Positions 45,727 through 55,022 are shown, numbered from the stretch's first letter. The stretch is DNA of 64,000 nt from Acetivibrio clariflavus DSM 19732 (GCF_000237085.1 NC_016627.1:2294118-2358117); one strand, 5' to 3'. Notes: generated from the sequence alone by a model not told the origin. Numbers and translations are program-made.

Positions 45727-46920
45727 TTATTTTATTTGAGGCAATAAATCCTTTGCTTTCTTTTCAAGTTTGGACAGTTCGGCTTGTGCTTTCTCATTTC
45801 CCTCTTTCTTAATTTGATCAATCTTATTAATCAATTCCGATTCAATCTGTTTTATCTTTTTATTCTTCTGCTCGATACTCATGTTGGGGTCCTGTTTTAT
45901 TTTAGAAATCTCCTTGTTTGCTTTTTCCGTTTCATAAGCTATATCCTTGTTTACCTGCTGCTGTATTGCTTGTATTACCTTTTGCGTTTCAATATTTGCA
46001 GCCTCTATAGATTTAATTGCATCTATATCGCTAATTCCACCAAGTGATAAATCGATATCTTCACTGTTATAATGCTCATTTCCTTTTTTGTCCCCCTTGT
46101 TTTCTTTTCCGTCATCCATGGGTATCAAACTTTGATTGCTCTGGTCGGTATTGCTGTTATCCATATTAAGCTCACTTCCGATATCCACTTTTTCAAGAAT
46201 TTCGTTTATGTTATTTTGCTTCAGCTTTTCCAAATCAATATTTATACCCTTTTCTATACTGTTTTTATATATTGAATATCTTCCCACTGAAATATTACTG
46301 TCAGCAGCCAGCTTCCTGTCTTTCGATTCGGCTCTTAAAAAATATGTCTCAATATTTCTGTTCAATAGTTCATCTTTTATTTTTCTAAAAGATGATTCCA
46401 GATTTTTATATCCTTGATTATCATCTTTCATTTCATCCTTATTAAGACATGTTGTTATCAAAGCTTTATTTTTGGAACTCAAATCAATAATACCGTTCTG
46501 ATTGAGCTTTTCAACCATATCTACAAGAACTTTGTCCAATGGTTTTGATTTATAGTTTAAGTCCTCAATTAAAAATTTTGAATTACTGTCATTTATTTTA
46601 ATATCTATGACCTTGTTGTTCTTATCGACCATCAGTTGCCAATTAGTATTTAAGTCAACATCTATATAAGCATAGATACGATTTGAAGGCAGCAAGCCAA
46701 TATATAGCATAACTGCAATAAAAACAGCTGCCACAGCGGCTGCAACAGAAGAATATTTAATAAATGTATTGGAAATATTTATCTTTTCCGAATAGTCAAA
46801 TATAATCTCCATTCCTTCATACATACCAGGTTGTTTTTTTATGCACACAACTTCACAGCTATCGGTCATTAGATATGCCTTATTATCCTTTATTTGAAGT
46901 ACTACCCCTAAACATTCCAT
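45727..46920 (-). CDS. rsgI: RsgI-type anti-sigma-I factor with helical output domain
   Basis: This 397-residue membrane protein has the cytoplasmic RsgI N-terminal domain (1-54, binds SigI), one membrane helix (about 55-77) and the extracytoplasmic conserved domain (about 80-235). A disordered acidic linker and a long charged helical tail (about 295-397) follow. In most RsgI proteins the strand after the helix reads VDINPS, and the Asn-Pro bond is cut autocatalytically. Here it reads VDLNTN, with Thr92 after Asn91. The usual carbohydrate-binding module is replaced by the helical tail. The start follows GGGGTGA and lies 18 bases after sigI, in one operon. Confidence 0.88.
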   Translation of the reverse strand: MECLGVVLQIKDNKAYLMTDSCEVVCIKKQPGMYEGMEIIFDYSEKINISNTFIKYSSVAAAVAAVFIAVMLYIGLLPSNRIYAYIDVDLNTNWQLMVDKNNKVIDIKINDSNSKFLIEDLNYKSKPLDKVLVDMVEKLNQNGIIDLSSKNKALITTCLNKDEMKDDNQGYKNLESSFRKIKDELLNRNIETYFLRAESKDRKLAADSNISVGRYSIYKNSIEKGINIDLEKLKQNNINEILEKVDIGSELNMDNSNTDQSNQSLIPMDDGKENKGDKKGNEHYNSEDIDLSLGGISDIDAIKSIEAANIETQKVIQAIQQQVNKDIAYETEKANKEISKIKQDPNMSIEQKNKKIKQIESELINKIDQIKKEGNEKAQAELSKLEKKAKDLLPQIK

Positions 46921-46938
46921 AATATCAAGTCACCCCAC

Positions 46939-47676
46939 TTACTCCAAATTTTTAATGTAGTTCTTTATAATATCAAGATCGCTCTTCAGAATTAGCACCA
47001 AAGCAATGATGTATTTTCTGTTGCGTTCGACTGTTCGTTGACTTACATCTATATAATCAGCTATATCTTTAAACGGAATAGTTTTCTTTGCATTAAACTT
47101 ATTAAATAAATCGTCATCCTCAGCTATATATTTTGCAATTTTCGCACAAGTCTTCCTGGAATCTCTGTGTTTGGGCATGTTTTTCACCAAATCATCCATG
47201 GTTATTCCAAAATCCTTCATTTTGTTCACAAACGAAACAAACTCTTCTCGGATTTCGAAATTATAAACATGGTCTGTATCTCTCTCTACCAAATATTTGT
47301 ACTCAAAATCGCAGTTTTCATCCTCCTCAAAATATGAAAACGGATAGACTTTTGAGCTCTTTTCATTCTTTCTTCGGTAATCTATTAACCTTCGCTGCAT
47401 AACCTGGTATGAAAACTTCTTAAAACTACATTTTTTGTCCTTATCGTATTTTTCAATAGCTTCATTAAAAGCAATCAACCCAACACTGTATTCCTCACTG
47501 TTTTCTATATCTATATATCTATTGTTGAGTATTTGGGAAACAGATTTAATAATGAAAGGTTTGTAATCACTAATAAACCTGTCCTTTAATAATTTATCGC
47601 CAGCCTTTATACGCTGCAATATATCTATAAAAGATCTCTTTTCGGGCGTTCGCATGCCAAAAAACCACATGTCCAC
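46939..47676 (-). CDS. sigI: RNA polymerase sigma factor SigI
   Basis: This 245-residue alternative sigma factor of the SigI family has a sigma-2-like region (KAGDKLLKDRFISDYKPFI, YSVGLIAFNEAIEKYD, MQRRLIDYRRKNEK) and a C-terminal helix-turn-helix (IPFKDIADYIDVSQRTVERN). In cellulosome-forming clostridia, several SigI factors switch on cellulosome genes when the partner RsgI senses polysaccharide. The GTG start lies about ten bases after GGGAAG. A promoter-like element upstream suggests self-activation. Confidence 0.92.
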   Translation of the reverse strand: MDMWFFGMRTPEKRSFIDILQRIKAGDKLLKDRFISDYKPFIIKSVSQILNNRYIDIENSEEYSVGLIAFNEAIEKYDKDKKCSFKKFSYQVMQRRLIDYRRKNEKSSKVYPFSYFEEDENCDFEYKYLVERDTDHVYNFEIREEFVSFVNKMKDFGITMDDLVKNMPKHRDSRKTCAKIAKYIAEDDDLFNKFNAKKTIPFKDIADYIDVSQRTVERNRKYIIALVLILKSDLDIIKNYIKNLE

Positions 47677-47994
47677 TTACATATCACTTCCCTTTAAAGT
47701 TCATTCGTAATTGAACTATTTTTTTGTCGGTACATAAAATATACCAAATATTTTTAAAAGTAAACCTCTTAGATGAAACCTCTGAACACTGTTCTTTTTG
47801 AACCAAAAACAAAAGTAAAACAATAAAAAAATATGGGTAAATCCCCAAAAATAACACATTATGCAAACTGAGATTTTTAAACGGCTGCTTAACTGACATT
47901 AACCATGAAGTAATTTTTTTACAAATCTTTTTAATGCTTAATCAAAAATCCAACTTGCATAAGTGTTTATTGTTTATATCAACTTTTAACCATC
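47677..47994. other. Intergenic region between the dockerin-RCC1 gene and sigI
   Basis: It contains the sigI promoter region, described separately. I saw no convincing gene. A frame on the minus strand (47684-47899) overlaps the promoter and has no ribosome site. Confidence 0.5.
47704..47731 (-). promoter_or_regulatory. Possible SigI-dependent promoter of sigI
   Basis: On the minus strand ACCGACAAAAAAA (47719-47731) is followed by CGAA (47704-47707), 16 bases after CGACAA. SigI promoters carry a C-rich -35 with an A tract and a CGWA -10. The -10 lies in a small inverted repeat, AGTTCA/TGAACT. The match is by eye. Confidence 0.45.
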
Positions 47995-50454
47995 TTATTT
48001 AATTTTTACTTCTATAGGTATAAAGCTCCTATCGGAAAAGCCTAATGTCATAACACCGCTTACATTGCTTCCCACACCAATGACAGTACCGTCATTCATC
48101 AACACCATGGTAAAATCCATGCCTGAAACAATAGACTTGCATCCCTTAAAAGCATCTATTTTTACCGGTGTTAATCTATTCTGTGTAGTTCCGTCCCCCA
48201 ACTGTCCGCAATTGTTTTTCCCCCATGCCCATACATCTCCATCCTTTGTAATGGCAAATGAACTGTCTCTTCCCGCAATAATCTTTACGATATTTTCCAG
48301 CCCATCAACTTGAACAGGTACATTGGTTTTATAAGTCGACCCGTTGCCCAGTTGACCGTATGTGTTGTCTCCCCATGCCCATACAGTTCCGTCTTCTTTC
48401 AATGCCAGATTATAATTGTTACCTGCAGATATGGCGCAAATGTTTTCAAGCCCTTCTGCCTGCATCGGTTCCAGGCTAAAAGTATCGTTTCCATGAGCCA
48501 ATTCACCAAATTGATTACTTCCCCATGTCCAAACCGTTCCGTCATTTTTTAAAGCAACGGAATGCTCACTGCCTGCAGCAACAGCCACAATATTTGTAAG
48601 ACCTTTAGCTTTTGTCAGATTAAAAGTCTCGGAATAGCTGTTGTGATGAGTCTGACTGCCATCTCCTAATTGCCCCCAATAGCTGTTTCCGGCAGAGTAT
48701 ACATATCCATCATCTTTCAATGCCAAAATGTGATTTTTACCGACCGATACATCAGTCACTCCTTCAAGGCCTTCAATTTTATATGGCAGGTATACCGATT
48801 GCTCATCTCCCGCTACAGTATTTTTTGCAGCATATATCCAAACCTCTTCATCCTCATAAACAACCAAAGTTCTATTAAAAGCCGCTACTATGTCTTTTAC
48901 ATCCTTTTCGGATTTCACAGCAAAAGGAATGCAATAGTCATTCGATCCCGATTCTGCCGACAAGCCAACATCATCAATCAACTGAAGATAATCATTATTA
49001 CCCCATGCCCACAATGTCTTGTTCTCGTCAATAGCTAAAACATGTTTTCCTCCGCAGGATATCTTACTTATATTTGAAATGCCGTTTATTGTTACAGGTT
49101 CTGTAATATAGTCAACATTACCGTTCCCCAATTGTCCGTATATATTGTAGCCCCACGTCCATAAAGTACCGTCGGATTTTATTATGGCCATATGCGTTTT
49201 GCCGCAAGAAATCACCTCAACGTCCCCAGTTCCTGAAACAACTGAAGGGATTTGCGAATCTAAAGCAGTTCCTAAGCCCAGTATTCCATTGATGTTTTTA
49301 CCCCAAGTCCACACTGTACCGTCATTTTTTAAAGCAGCCGCACAGTATTGATTCAGCTCCACCGCTTTTATGCCGGATATATCTTTCCTCTGTACAGGAC
49401 TACTGTTTATATTTCTGCTGTTTCCCATAATTCCATAGGTATTATCTCCCCATATCCATAATGTACCGTCTTCCTTTATTGCTGCCGATACCATTGTACC
49501 TGCTTTCACAGACTTAACTTCGGTAAAGCTGCTCAGTTTCTCAGGTATTCTTAAAAAAGAGGCTGCAGTTCCGTTCCCCAGCTGACCTTTGTCGCCGGCA
49601 CCCCATCCCCAGACATTTTTATCCTTGTCTAAAGCCAATACATGTTCATCCCCTGCAGATATCTGAGTTATATTGCTCACCCCGACAGTCTGCAACGGTA
49701 CATTGCTGTTAATTCCTGTGCCACATCCGATTTGTCCTTTATAGTTATATCCCCATCCCCATACAGTTCCGTCGTCTCTCAATGCAACCGAAAAGAAATC
49801 GCCGGCATCAATATCCTTAACTCCCGTCAGTCCTTTAACTTGAACAGGAGTATTTCTCCGAATGTTGGATTCATCCCCTAACTGGCCATAGTAATTATAA
49901 CCCCATGCCCAAACCGTTCCATCCTTTTTAAGTGCCAGAGAATGTCTGCTGCCTGCCGCTACTTTAATAACATCCTCAAGTCCTTCAATTTTTTTCGGTA
50001 TTCTTTCAATTTCCCCTGCTTCACCGAGACCTAGCTGGCCATATGAGTTGTATCCCCATGTCCATACCGTTCCGTCCTTCTTTAATGCTATTGTATGATA
50101 TTCTCCACAGGCCACCTGAACAAAGCCTTCCATAGATTTTTTAGGAAACTCGGTTATCATTCCAAGCAACATCTTTTTCATATAAGCAAAGTCCACTGAA
50201 TTAATCAATGTATCACCGTTAACATCAGCAGCATATAGTTCATCTTCAACTTCAAAACTTTTAATCATTCCCAATAAATACATTTTCATTAAAGCACAAT
50301 CTATGGAATCAAACTTAAAATCGCCGTTTAAATCTCCTATCACAGCCTTAGATGTTGAAATCGCTGAATTCTCCTTTTGAGCGAACACTGAATTAACCGA
50401 TATAACAGCAATAATGGATATTAGAACAGCTAAAGAAATTCTTTTTCCTAACAT
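47995..50454 (-). CDS. Cellulosomal dockerin protein with 14 RCC1-type repeats
   Basis: This 819-residue secreted protein has a signal peptide (cleavage after VFA, about 25) and an N-terminal type I dockerin (about 38-102). The dockerin has two calcium loops, D41-N43-D45-D52 and D77-N79-D81-D88, with recognition residues Ser-Ile and Ser-Val. The rest (about 110-815) is RCC1-like repeats of about 50 residues with the pattern DGTVWTWG-x2-x-x-GQLG. I count 14, the ninth degenerate, which fits two seven-bladed propellers. No known catalytic domain is seen. It should be plugged into a cellulosome scaffold and may bind a ligand or partner. An extracellular RCC1 protein on a dockerin is unusual. Confidence 0.9.
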   Translation of the reverse strand: MLGKRISLAVLISIIAVISVNSVFAQKENSAISTSKAVIGDLNGDFKFDSIDCALMKMYLLGMIKSFEVEDELYAADVNGDTLINSVDFAYMKKMLLGMITEFPKKSMEGFVQVACGEYHTIALKKDGTVWTWGYNSYGQLGLGEAGEIERIPKKIEGLEDVIKVAAGSRHSLALKKDGTVWAWGYNYYGQLGDESNIRRNTPVQVKGLTGVKDIDAGDFFSVALRDDGTVWGWGYNYKGQIGCGTGINSNVPLQTVGVSNITQISAGDEHVLALDKDKNVWGWGAGDKGQLGNGTAASFLRIPEKLSSFTEVKSVKAGTMVSAAIKEDGTLWIWGDNTYGIMGNSRNINSSPVQRKDISGIKAVELNQYCAAALKNDGTVWTWGKNINGILGLGTALDSQIPSVVSGTGDVEVISCGKTHMAIIKSDGTLWTWGYNIYGQLGNGNVDYITEPVTINGISNISKISCGGKHVLAIDENKTLWAWGNNDYLQLIDDVGLSAESGSNDYCIPFAVKSEKDVKDIVAAFNRTLVVYEDEEVWIYAAKNTVAGDEQSVYLPYKIEGLEGVTDVSVGKNHILALKDDGYVYSAGNSYWGQLGDGSQTHHNSYSETFNLTKAKGLTNIVAVAAGSEHSVALKNDGTVWTWGSNQFGELAHGNDTFSLEPMQAEGLENICAISAGNNYNLALKEDGTVWAWGDNTYGQLGNGSTYKTNVPVQVDGLENIVKIIAGRDSSFAITKDGDVWAWGKNNCGQLGDGTTQNRLTPVKIDAFKGCKSIVSGMDFTMVLMNDGTVIGVGSNVSGVMTLGFSDRSFIPIEVKIK

Positions 50455-50778
50455 AAGTTTTTCTCCTCTAAAATTTACTTTATACTCCTTTTTTCAACAA
50501 ATCCTTTAATAAACACCTATTCAATTATTAAGAGTAAGCCTATCAATTTAGATTTCTTGAAACAGAAATTACAAAGCTTTTTTATAAAAAACTATATTTA
50601 CTGTATCGCTTCCATTAAGAGTAGTTCATAGAGATGGACGTATACAAATATATTGATATGTCCCGCTTTAAGTGTACTATATGCCTTACCCTAAAGTCAA
50701 TGTATTCGTAAGCTTATTACCGGAAGTAAAGCATGCGGATATTGTTCTGCTTTGATATAAATTTTATACTTTACTTAA
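50455..50778. other. Leader region of the dockerin-RCC1 gene
   Basis: AT-rich DNA with no gene found. The perfect palindrome TTACTTAAGTAA lies at its far end (50771-50782). Confidence 0.4.
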
Positions 50779-50994
50779 GTAACAAGTCCATTATATTCCC
50801 TTGTTTATATTGAATTAATATATAGAAGCACAAAACGTTTTAAATTTTGTGAGGTAAATAGTCTTTTAGAAAATGAACAAACCTTAATTGAAATACATTC
50901 TAGGAGAACTGTTCGCCGTGTACTTTTAAGTTTAGAAAAGTTTTCCTTCCCGGTTTTTGGTATGAAAGTATCTACTGCAAAATTTACAATTTGA
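50779..50994 (+). pseudogene. Possible gene remnant without a start codon
   Basis: A 71-codon frame with coding-like composition runs to a TGA at 50992-50994 but has no ATG, GTG or TTG near its beginning and no ribosome site. The later part reads LENEQTLIEIHSRRTVRR and then FPVFGMKVSTAKFTI. It could be the C-terminal end of a gene whose front was lost. I do not recognise the family, and chance cannot be excluded. Confidence 0.25.
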
Positions 50995-51034
50995 AAGAAC
51001 CGGTTGCAATAAAGCAAGCACTGGTTCTTTCAAA
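50990..51034. terminator. Strong hairpin, probable terminator
   Basis: TTTGAAAGAACC and GGTTCTTTCAAA form a perfect 12-bp stem, extended by GTTGC/GCAAG pairing. It lies ten bases past the stop of the small minus-strand gene. Confidence 0.7.
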
Positions 51035-51043
51035 TTATACTTC

Positions 51044-51166
51044 TTATTTCGCATGGGTCGGTTTTTCTTTATAATATCCTTTGGAAATCCTCTTTGTGTC
51101 TTCAAGCTCTTGACTTTTCTGTTTCATAGGATCGGAATTGATTCCTTTTGTTTTGTTCTTTCCCAT
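51044..51166 (-). CDS. Small basic hypothetical protein (40 aa)
   Basis: An ATG at 51164-51166 follows GAGGGAGTGAT and opens a 40-codon frame that begins MGKNKTKGINSDPMKQ and ends KEKPTHAK. The strong ribosome site and following terminator support a real gene. It is Lys-rich and hydrophilic, a size and style like minor spore proteins, but I cannot assign it to a family. Confidence 0.6.
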   Translation of the reverse strand: MGKNKTKGINSDPMKQKSQELEDTKRISKGYYKEKPTHAK

Positions 51167-51398
51167 CTTAAAATCACTCCCTCAAAATATATGCTTTCCC
51201 TTTTTCAATTTAATATTTTGCTATTTTTTGTTTGAATAAAAATGGACTTAAGTATCTGTATCTGTTCGTTTTTGCCAATTAAAAGAAAAATTTTTCATCA
51301 ATAATTTGGGAAATATTTTTTTAACTTTCAACGGCTTCGGAATAGTGATATTATATAAATGCTTTTATTATTAATGATAATTGAAAGGTGGAAAAAAT

Positions 51399-51638
51399 AT
51401 GGCTGCAAAAGATAAAGTTAACAATATCGAGGCTCTTATTGATGCAACAAAGGACGAAAATCTCAATGAAAGAAAGCAAAATTGGGCTGCTTTTGTAGAA
51501 AGCACCGTGGTAAACTTTTTTATCGACTGTAAGCTTGAAAAGCTCAATATTGAAGACGGAAAAGGCAACAAGGCAAAATTGGTCCGTCAAAAAGATGATT
51601 CCATAAAGGTTGAATATACTTCAACTACTACTTTATAG
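51399..51638 (+). CDS. Hypothetical protein (79 aa)
   Basis: The ATG at 51399 follows AAAGGTGG. The product is soluble, with an N-terminal helix (KDKVNNIEALIDATKDEN) and a beta-rich C-terminus ending KVEYTSTTTL. It has no membrane segment and no motif I know. It stands alone with a terminator after it. Function unknown. Confidence 0.7.
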   Translation: MAAKDKVNNIEALIDATKDENLNERKQNWAAFVESTVVNFFIDCKLEKLNIEDGKGNKAKLVRQKDDSIKVEYTSTTTL

Positions 51639-51684
51639 TACATAACCAACTATCCTTTCTAAGGTTTCATAGCGTTTTTGCAAA

Positions 51685-51750
51685 AATAAGTGCTCCCGCT
51701 TTCAAGTAGACAGTTTATTATTTCACTGTCTACCGAAAGGGGAGCTTATT
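51685..51750. terminator. Long bidirectional hairpin terminator
   Basis: Arms AATAAG-GCTCCC-CTTTC and GAAAG-GGGAGC-TTATT with inner GTAGACAGT/ACTGTCTAC form an imperfect stem of about 25 bp between convergent genes. Confidence 0.75.
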
Positions 51751-51777
51751 GCTTTAACGGATTGAGGCTTTTTTCTT

Positions 51778-54342
51778 TTAAATATTTTCCTGTTTCAAGG
51801 CATCAAGGATATTTTCTTTCTTTATTTTCGCACTGGAGTAAAACATAGCTGAACCGACGATTATAAAGACCGACACCATAGCTATCAAGATACTTCTCCA
51901 AGGCAAGGTAAATTCATAGTCAAAGGATCTACTAAAAGCACGATAGAGCAGTACCATAACAATTCCACTGATGGGCAAGCTGTAAAGCAAGGCTTTAAGA
52001 CCATAGAAGATGCTTTCATAGTTAATCATCTTGTTGAAACCTTTAGGTGTCATCCCTATGGATTTTAACATGGCAAATTCCCGGCGGCGCAGTGCAATGC
52101 TGGTGGAAATAGTATTAAAGATATTGGCAATGGAGATAAGTGTAATTAAGGTAATAAAGCCATAGGTAAAAATTGAGACAAATAGGAGAATCTTTTCCCC
52201 TTTCTCTCTGGACTCATAGGTATTGTAGATATTCGAATCCGTTCTTTGCTCTAGAGCCTCTCGGGTAGCCTGAGGATCAGTGCTTTTGATGTATAGATTG
52301 GTCTGCTGTACATCAATGCCTGTTTCTTGGGCCAACCTCTCAAGAGTTGCTTCAGAGACAATAATACTTAATCCGCTTATTCCCAGATCATAAATACCCA
52401 TGGGACGCTCATCGGCCAAAGCAGCAATTTCGATCCGGTCAATATATTCCTCTTCGGTATTTTCAACGTCTATGGTTACCGATAATACATCCAGCTTATC
52501 CCCTGCCTTGGCTTCAGTAGTTTTGGTCTCAACATATTTGCCCGTTTCATAGTCCCGGTAGGAAGTTTTATTAACCAAAATTCCCGATAACCGATTGGGA
52601 TCAATAAGCTCGGTAAAGTCTGCTCCCACAGTCTCAGCGTAAGCTTTTAGGGCTTCATCATCCAAGGAAGAAATATAAAGATTAAAAGAGTATTTTCCCT
52701 TGGCATAGGCATCATCAACATAATTATTATCGCTTTCCATATCCTTTTCAAGTTCTTCCCGCAATTTCTGAGGAACCATTTCTTCTTTCTGCCAAGTGGT
52801 GGTTCCGTTGATCTCCCGCACAAAAGCATACTCTGTAATTTCGTTACGATCATTGAGCCAATCCTTTAGCTCAGCATCTTCCCTTAAGTCTAATACTTTA
52901 ATATCATAATTAATTCCTCGATGAGTTAATTCCACCGATTTAATAAAATGTTCGATAAAAAAGGATATGGACAAAAACAAGATAATACTTGTGACTATAG
53001 AAAAAACAGTAGCTTTATATCGTCCCCTGTTTCGCTTAAGATTTTTCAGGCCGATTTCTCCTTCAATACCAAAGAGCATTCGGACCAATTTTGAAGTCTT
53101 AACCGTTTTACCTTTAATTTTAATATCTGCTGTCTGACGAATGGCATCAATAGCTGACACCTTAGAAGCTCTGCGAGCCGGCAGATAAGTAGAGATAAAA
53201 ATAGTAAGGATGGAAACAGCACAGGCTAAGAGCAAAGATTCAGGTGTAACCTTCATCAAAAGTTTTTCATTAGTATTTGTTAAGAGCATATTTTGATTGA
53301 TAAACAAAAAGGTAAGTCCAAGGCCTCCTAGCCCACTTAAGATACCAAGGGGAATACTAACCAGTCCAATAACAGCGCTTTCAAAAAATATAGAATTGCG
53401 CTTCTGCCTTTTGGTAGCCCCTACACTAGACAGCATCCCTAAATAGCGGGAACGTTCCCCTACGGAAATGGCAAAGGAATTATAAATCAATGCCACGGCA
53501 CCAATAATGACAATCCCCATGATGATTGCCAAAAGTCCAATAAAGGTTTGCTTAAAATTATCTGACTTTGATACACCGTAATAACGCAGGAGGTTATCAT
53601 TAAAATACACCGAATCTATATTATTTTGTTCAGCGATTTCTTGAGCATGGGTATAAAGAGAGTTTTTAATCTTATTTAAGACAACAGAGGCATTAACTCT
53701 ATCCGTTGAGTCAAGCTTACTCTCATCCAGAAAACTAATGGTTGAATATAGCGATTGCCGTATAAGGGGCTTTATAATTCCCACTACTGTATAAGTGGCT
53801 GTTTCTCTCCTGATAAAGGTTTCATTGAGATCTTTATTATTGTTTCCGCCATCTTGGTAAACAATCTCACCAATATCTAATGTAACCTCATCTCCAATCT
53901 GAATGTTCATCTTCCCTTTTTTGATAATTTCTTCGGAAACTACAATCTCACTCTCTTCTTTTGGGAAACGCCCGGAAATTAAAGTTATAGGAAGCTTTTC
54001 AAAACCTGTTTGATTATAAGCCTGAATAGATAAGTAGAGCTTTTTCTCATGGGATTTTTCCTCTAAGACAGCATTTCCTATATTCTTACTTAAAATTACT
54101 GCTTCGGTATTTTTATCTTCCTTTATTGCAGATATTTGCTCGGTATTCACATTATAGTAAACAATATGCCATTCACCATACTCGTTAATTTCATCTCTAA
54201 TGAAAAGATCCAAAAAAGAAACTCCAAGGGTTGTTACGGCAGTTATCATGGCTACTGCAATAATAACACCGATAATAGTTACAAGAGTCCTTCTTTTATT
54301 CAGCTTTAGATGCCTTAGGGTTAAGCGGTTAACTATATTCAT
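51778..54342 (-). CDS. FtsX/MacB-type ABC transporter permease
   Basis: This 854-residue membrane protein has an N-terminal helix (about 18-40) and a first FtsX core of three helices (about 265-385, with SVGERSRYLGMLSSVGATKRQ). A large extracytoplasmic domain (about 445-720) is followed by a second FtsX core near the end (about 725-850, with RREFAMLKSIGMTPKGFNKM). This doubled layout fits lantibiotic or bacitracin resistance transporters and lipoprotein-release-type permeases. Its start overlaps the ATPase stop by four bases. It is the last gene of a regulator-kinase-ATPase-permease unit, pointing to antimicrobial peptide sensing and removal. Confidence 0.87.
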   Translation of the reverse strand: MNIVNRLTLRHLKLNKRRTLVTIIGVIIAVAMITAVTTLGVSFLDLFIRDEINEYGEWHIVYYNVNTEQISAIKEDKNTEAVILSKNIGNAVLEEKSHEKKLYLSIQAYNQTGFEKLPITLISGRFPKEESEIVVSEEIIKKGKMNIQIGDEVTLDIGEIVYQDGGNNNKDLNETFIRRETATYTVVGIIKPLIRQSLYSTISFLDESKLDSTDRVNASVVLNKIKNSLYTHAQEIAEQNNIDSVYFNDNLLRYYGVSKSDNFKQTFIGLLAIIMGIVIIGAVALIYNSFAISVGERSRYLGMLSSVGATKRQKRNSIFFESAVIGLVSIPLGILSGLGGLGLTFLFINQNMLLTNTNEKLLMKVTPESLLLACAVSILTIFISTYLPARRASKVSAIDAIRQTADIKIKGKTVKTSKLVRMLFGIEGEIGLKNLKRNRGRYKATVFSIVTSIILFLSISFFIEHFIKSVELTHRGINYDIKVLDLREDAELKDWLNDRNEITEYAFVREINGTTTWQKEEMVPQKLREELEKDMESDNNYVDDAYAKGKYSFNLYISSLDDEALKAYAETVGADFTELIDPNRLSGILVNKTSYRDYETGKYVETKTTEAKAGDKLDVLSVTIDVENTEEEYIDRIEIAALADERPMGIYDLGISGLSIIVSEATLERLAQETGIDVQQTNLYIKSTDPQATREALEQRTDSNIYNTYESREKGEKILLFVSIFTYGFITLITLISIANIFNTISTSIALRRREFAMLKSIGMTPKGFNKMINYESIFYGLKALLYSLPISGIVMVLLYRAFSRSFDYEFTLPWRSILIAMVSVFIIVGSAMFYSSAKIKKENILDALKQENI

Positions 54343-55022
54343 GGACGAATCACCTCTTCCTTGGCAATGCGTCCATCTTCAATAGCTAGTACCCTATCAG
54401 CCTGAAGAGCTATTCTTTCATCATGGGTAATGACAATCAGTGTTTGCTTCAATTGTATATTGAAAATCTTCAAAAGATTGATTATCTCACTGCTGTTTTT
54501 ACTGTCCAAATTGCCTGTAGGCTCATCCGCCAACATAAGAGCCGGGTTATTGATTAAGGCCCGCCCTATAGAGACCCGCTGCTGTTGACCTCCCGAAAGC
54601 TGGTTGGGTAAATGATTTAATCGATTCTCAAGGTTTAATGACTTAACAATATCATTAAAATGTCTTTCATCTACCTTCTGTTTATCCAATAAAAGAGGCA
54701 GTTTTATATTTTCTTCCACGGTCAGGACAGGAATTAGATTGTAAAACTGATAAATTAAACCGATCTGTCTCCGCCTGAATATGGCCAGCTGCGTTTCATT
54801 CAAATTATAAATATCATTACCTTCAATATAGACCTTTCCATGGGTTGGCCTGTCCACACCGCCAATGAGGTGAAGAAGAGTCGATTTACCGGAACCGGAA
54901 GGGCCAATAATAGCTACGAACTCACCCTTTCTAACAGAAAAAGATACATTATCCAAAGCTTTAACTGCTGTCTCACCCTCACCATATATTTTTGATAAAT
55001 TTTCCACACGCAAGATTTCCAT
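54339..55022 (-). CDS. ABC transporter ATP-binding protein, LolD/BceA-like
   Basis: This 227-residue ATPase has Walker A IIGPSGSGKSTLLHLIGG, signature NQLSGGQQQRVSIGRAL, Walker B LMLADEPTGNLD and the switch histidine in VITHDE. It is the partner of the permease that overlaps its end. The family powers MacB-like or Bce-like systems that move or release substrates at the membrane surface rather than across it. Confidence 0.93.
   Translation of the reverse strand: MEILRVENLSKIYGEGETAVKALDNVSFSVRKGEFVAIIGPSGSGKSTLLHLIGGVDRPTHGKVYIEGNDIYNLNETQLAIFRRRQIGLIYQFYNLIPVLTVEENIKLPLLLDKQKVDERHFNDIVKSLNLENRLNHLPNQLSGGQQQRVSIGRALINNPALMLADEPTGNLDSKNSSEIINLLKIFNIQLKQTLIVITHDERIALQADRVLAIEDGRIAKEEVIRP

Noticed and set aside
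47684-47899. Minus-strand frame of 71 codons upstream of sigI
   Set aside because: It overlaps the likely sigI promoter, has no ribosome site, and its composition follows the AT-rich DNA.
50805-51017. Minus-strand frame of 70 codons
   Set aside because: It spans a strong terminator hairpin and overlaps the opposite-strand remnant; no ribosome site.
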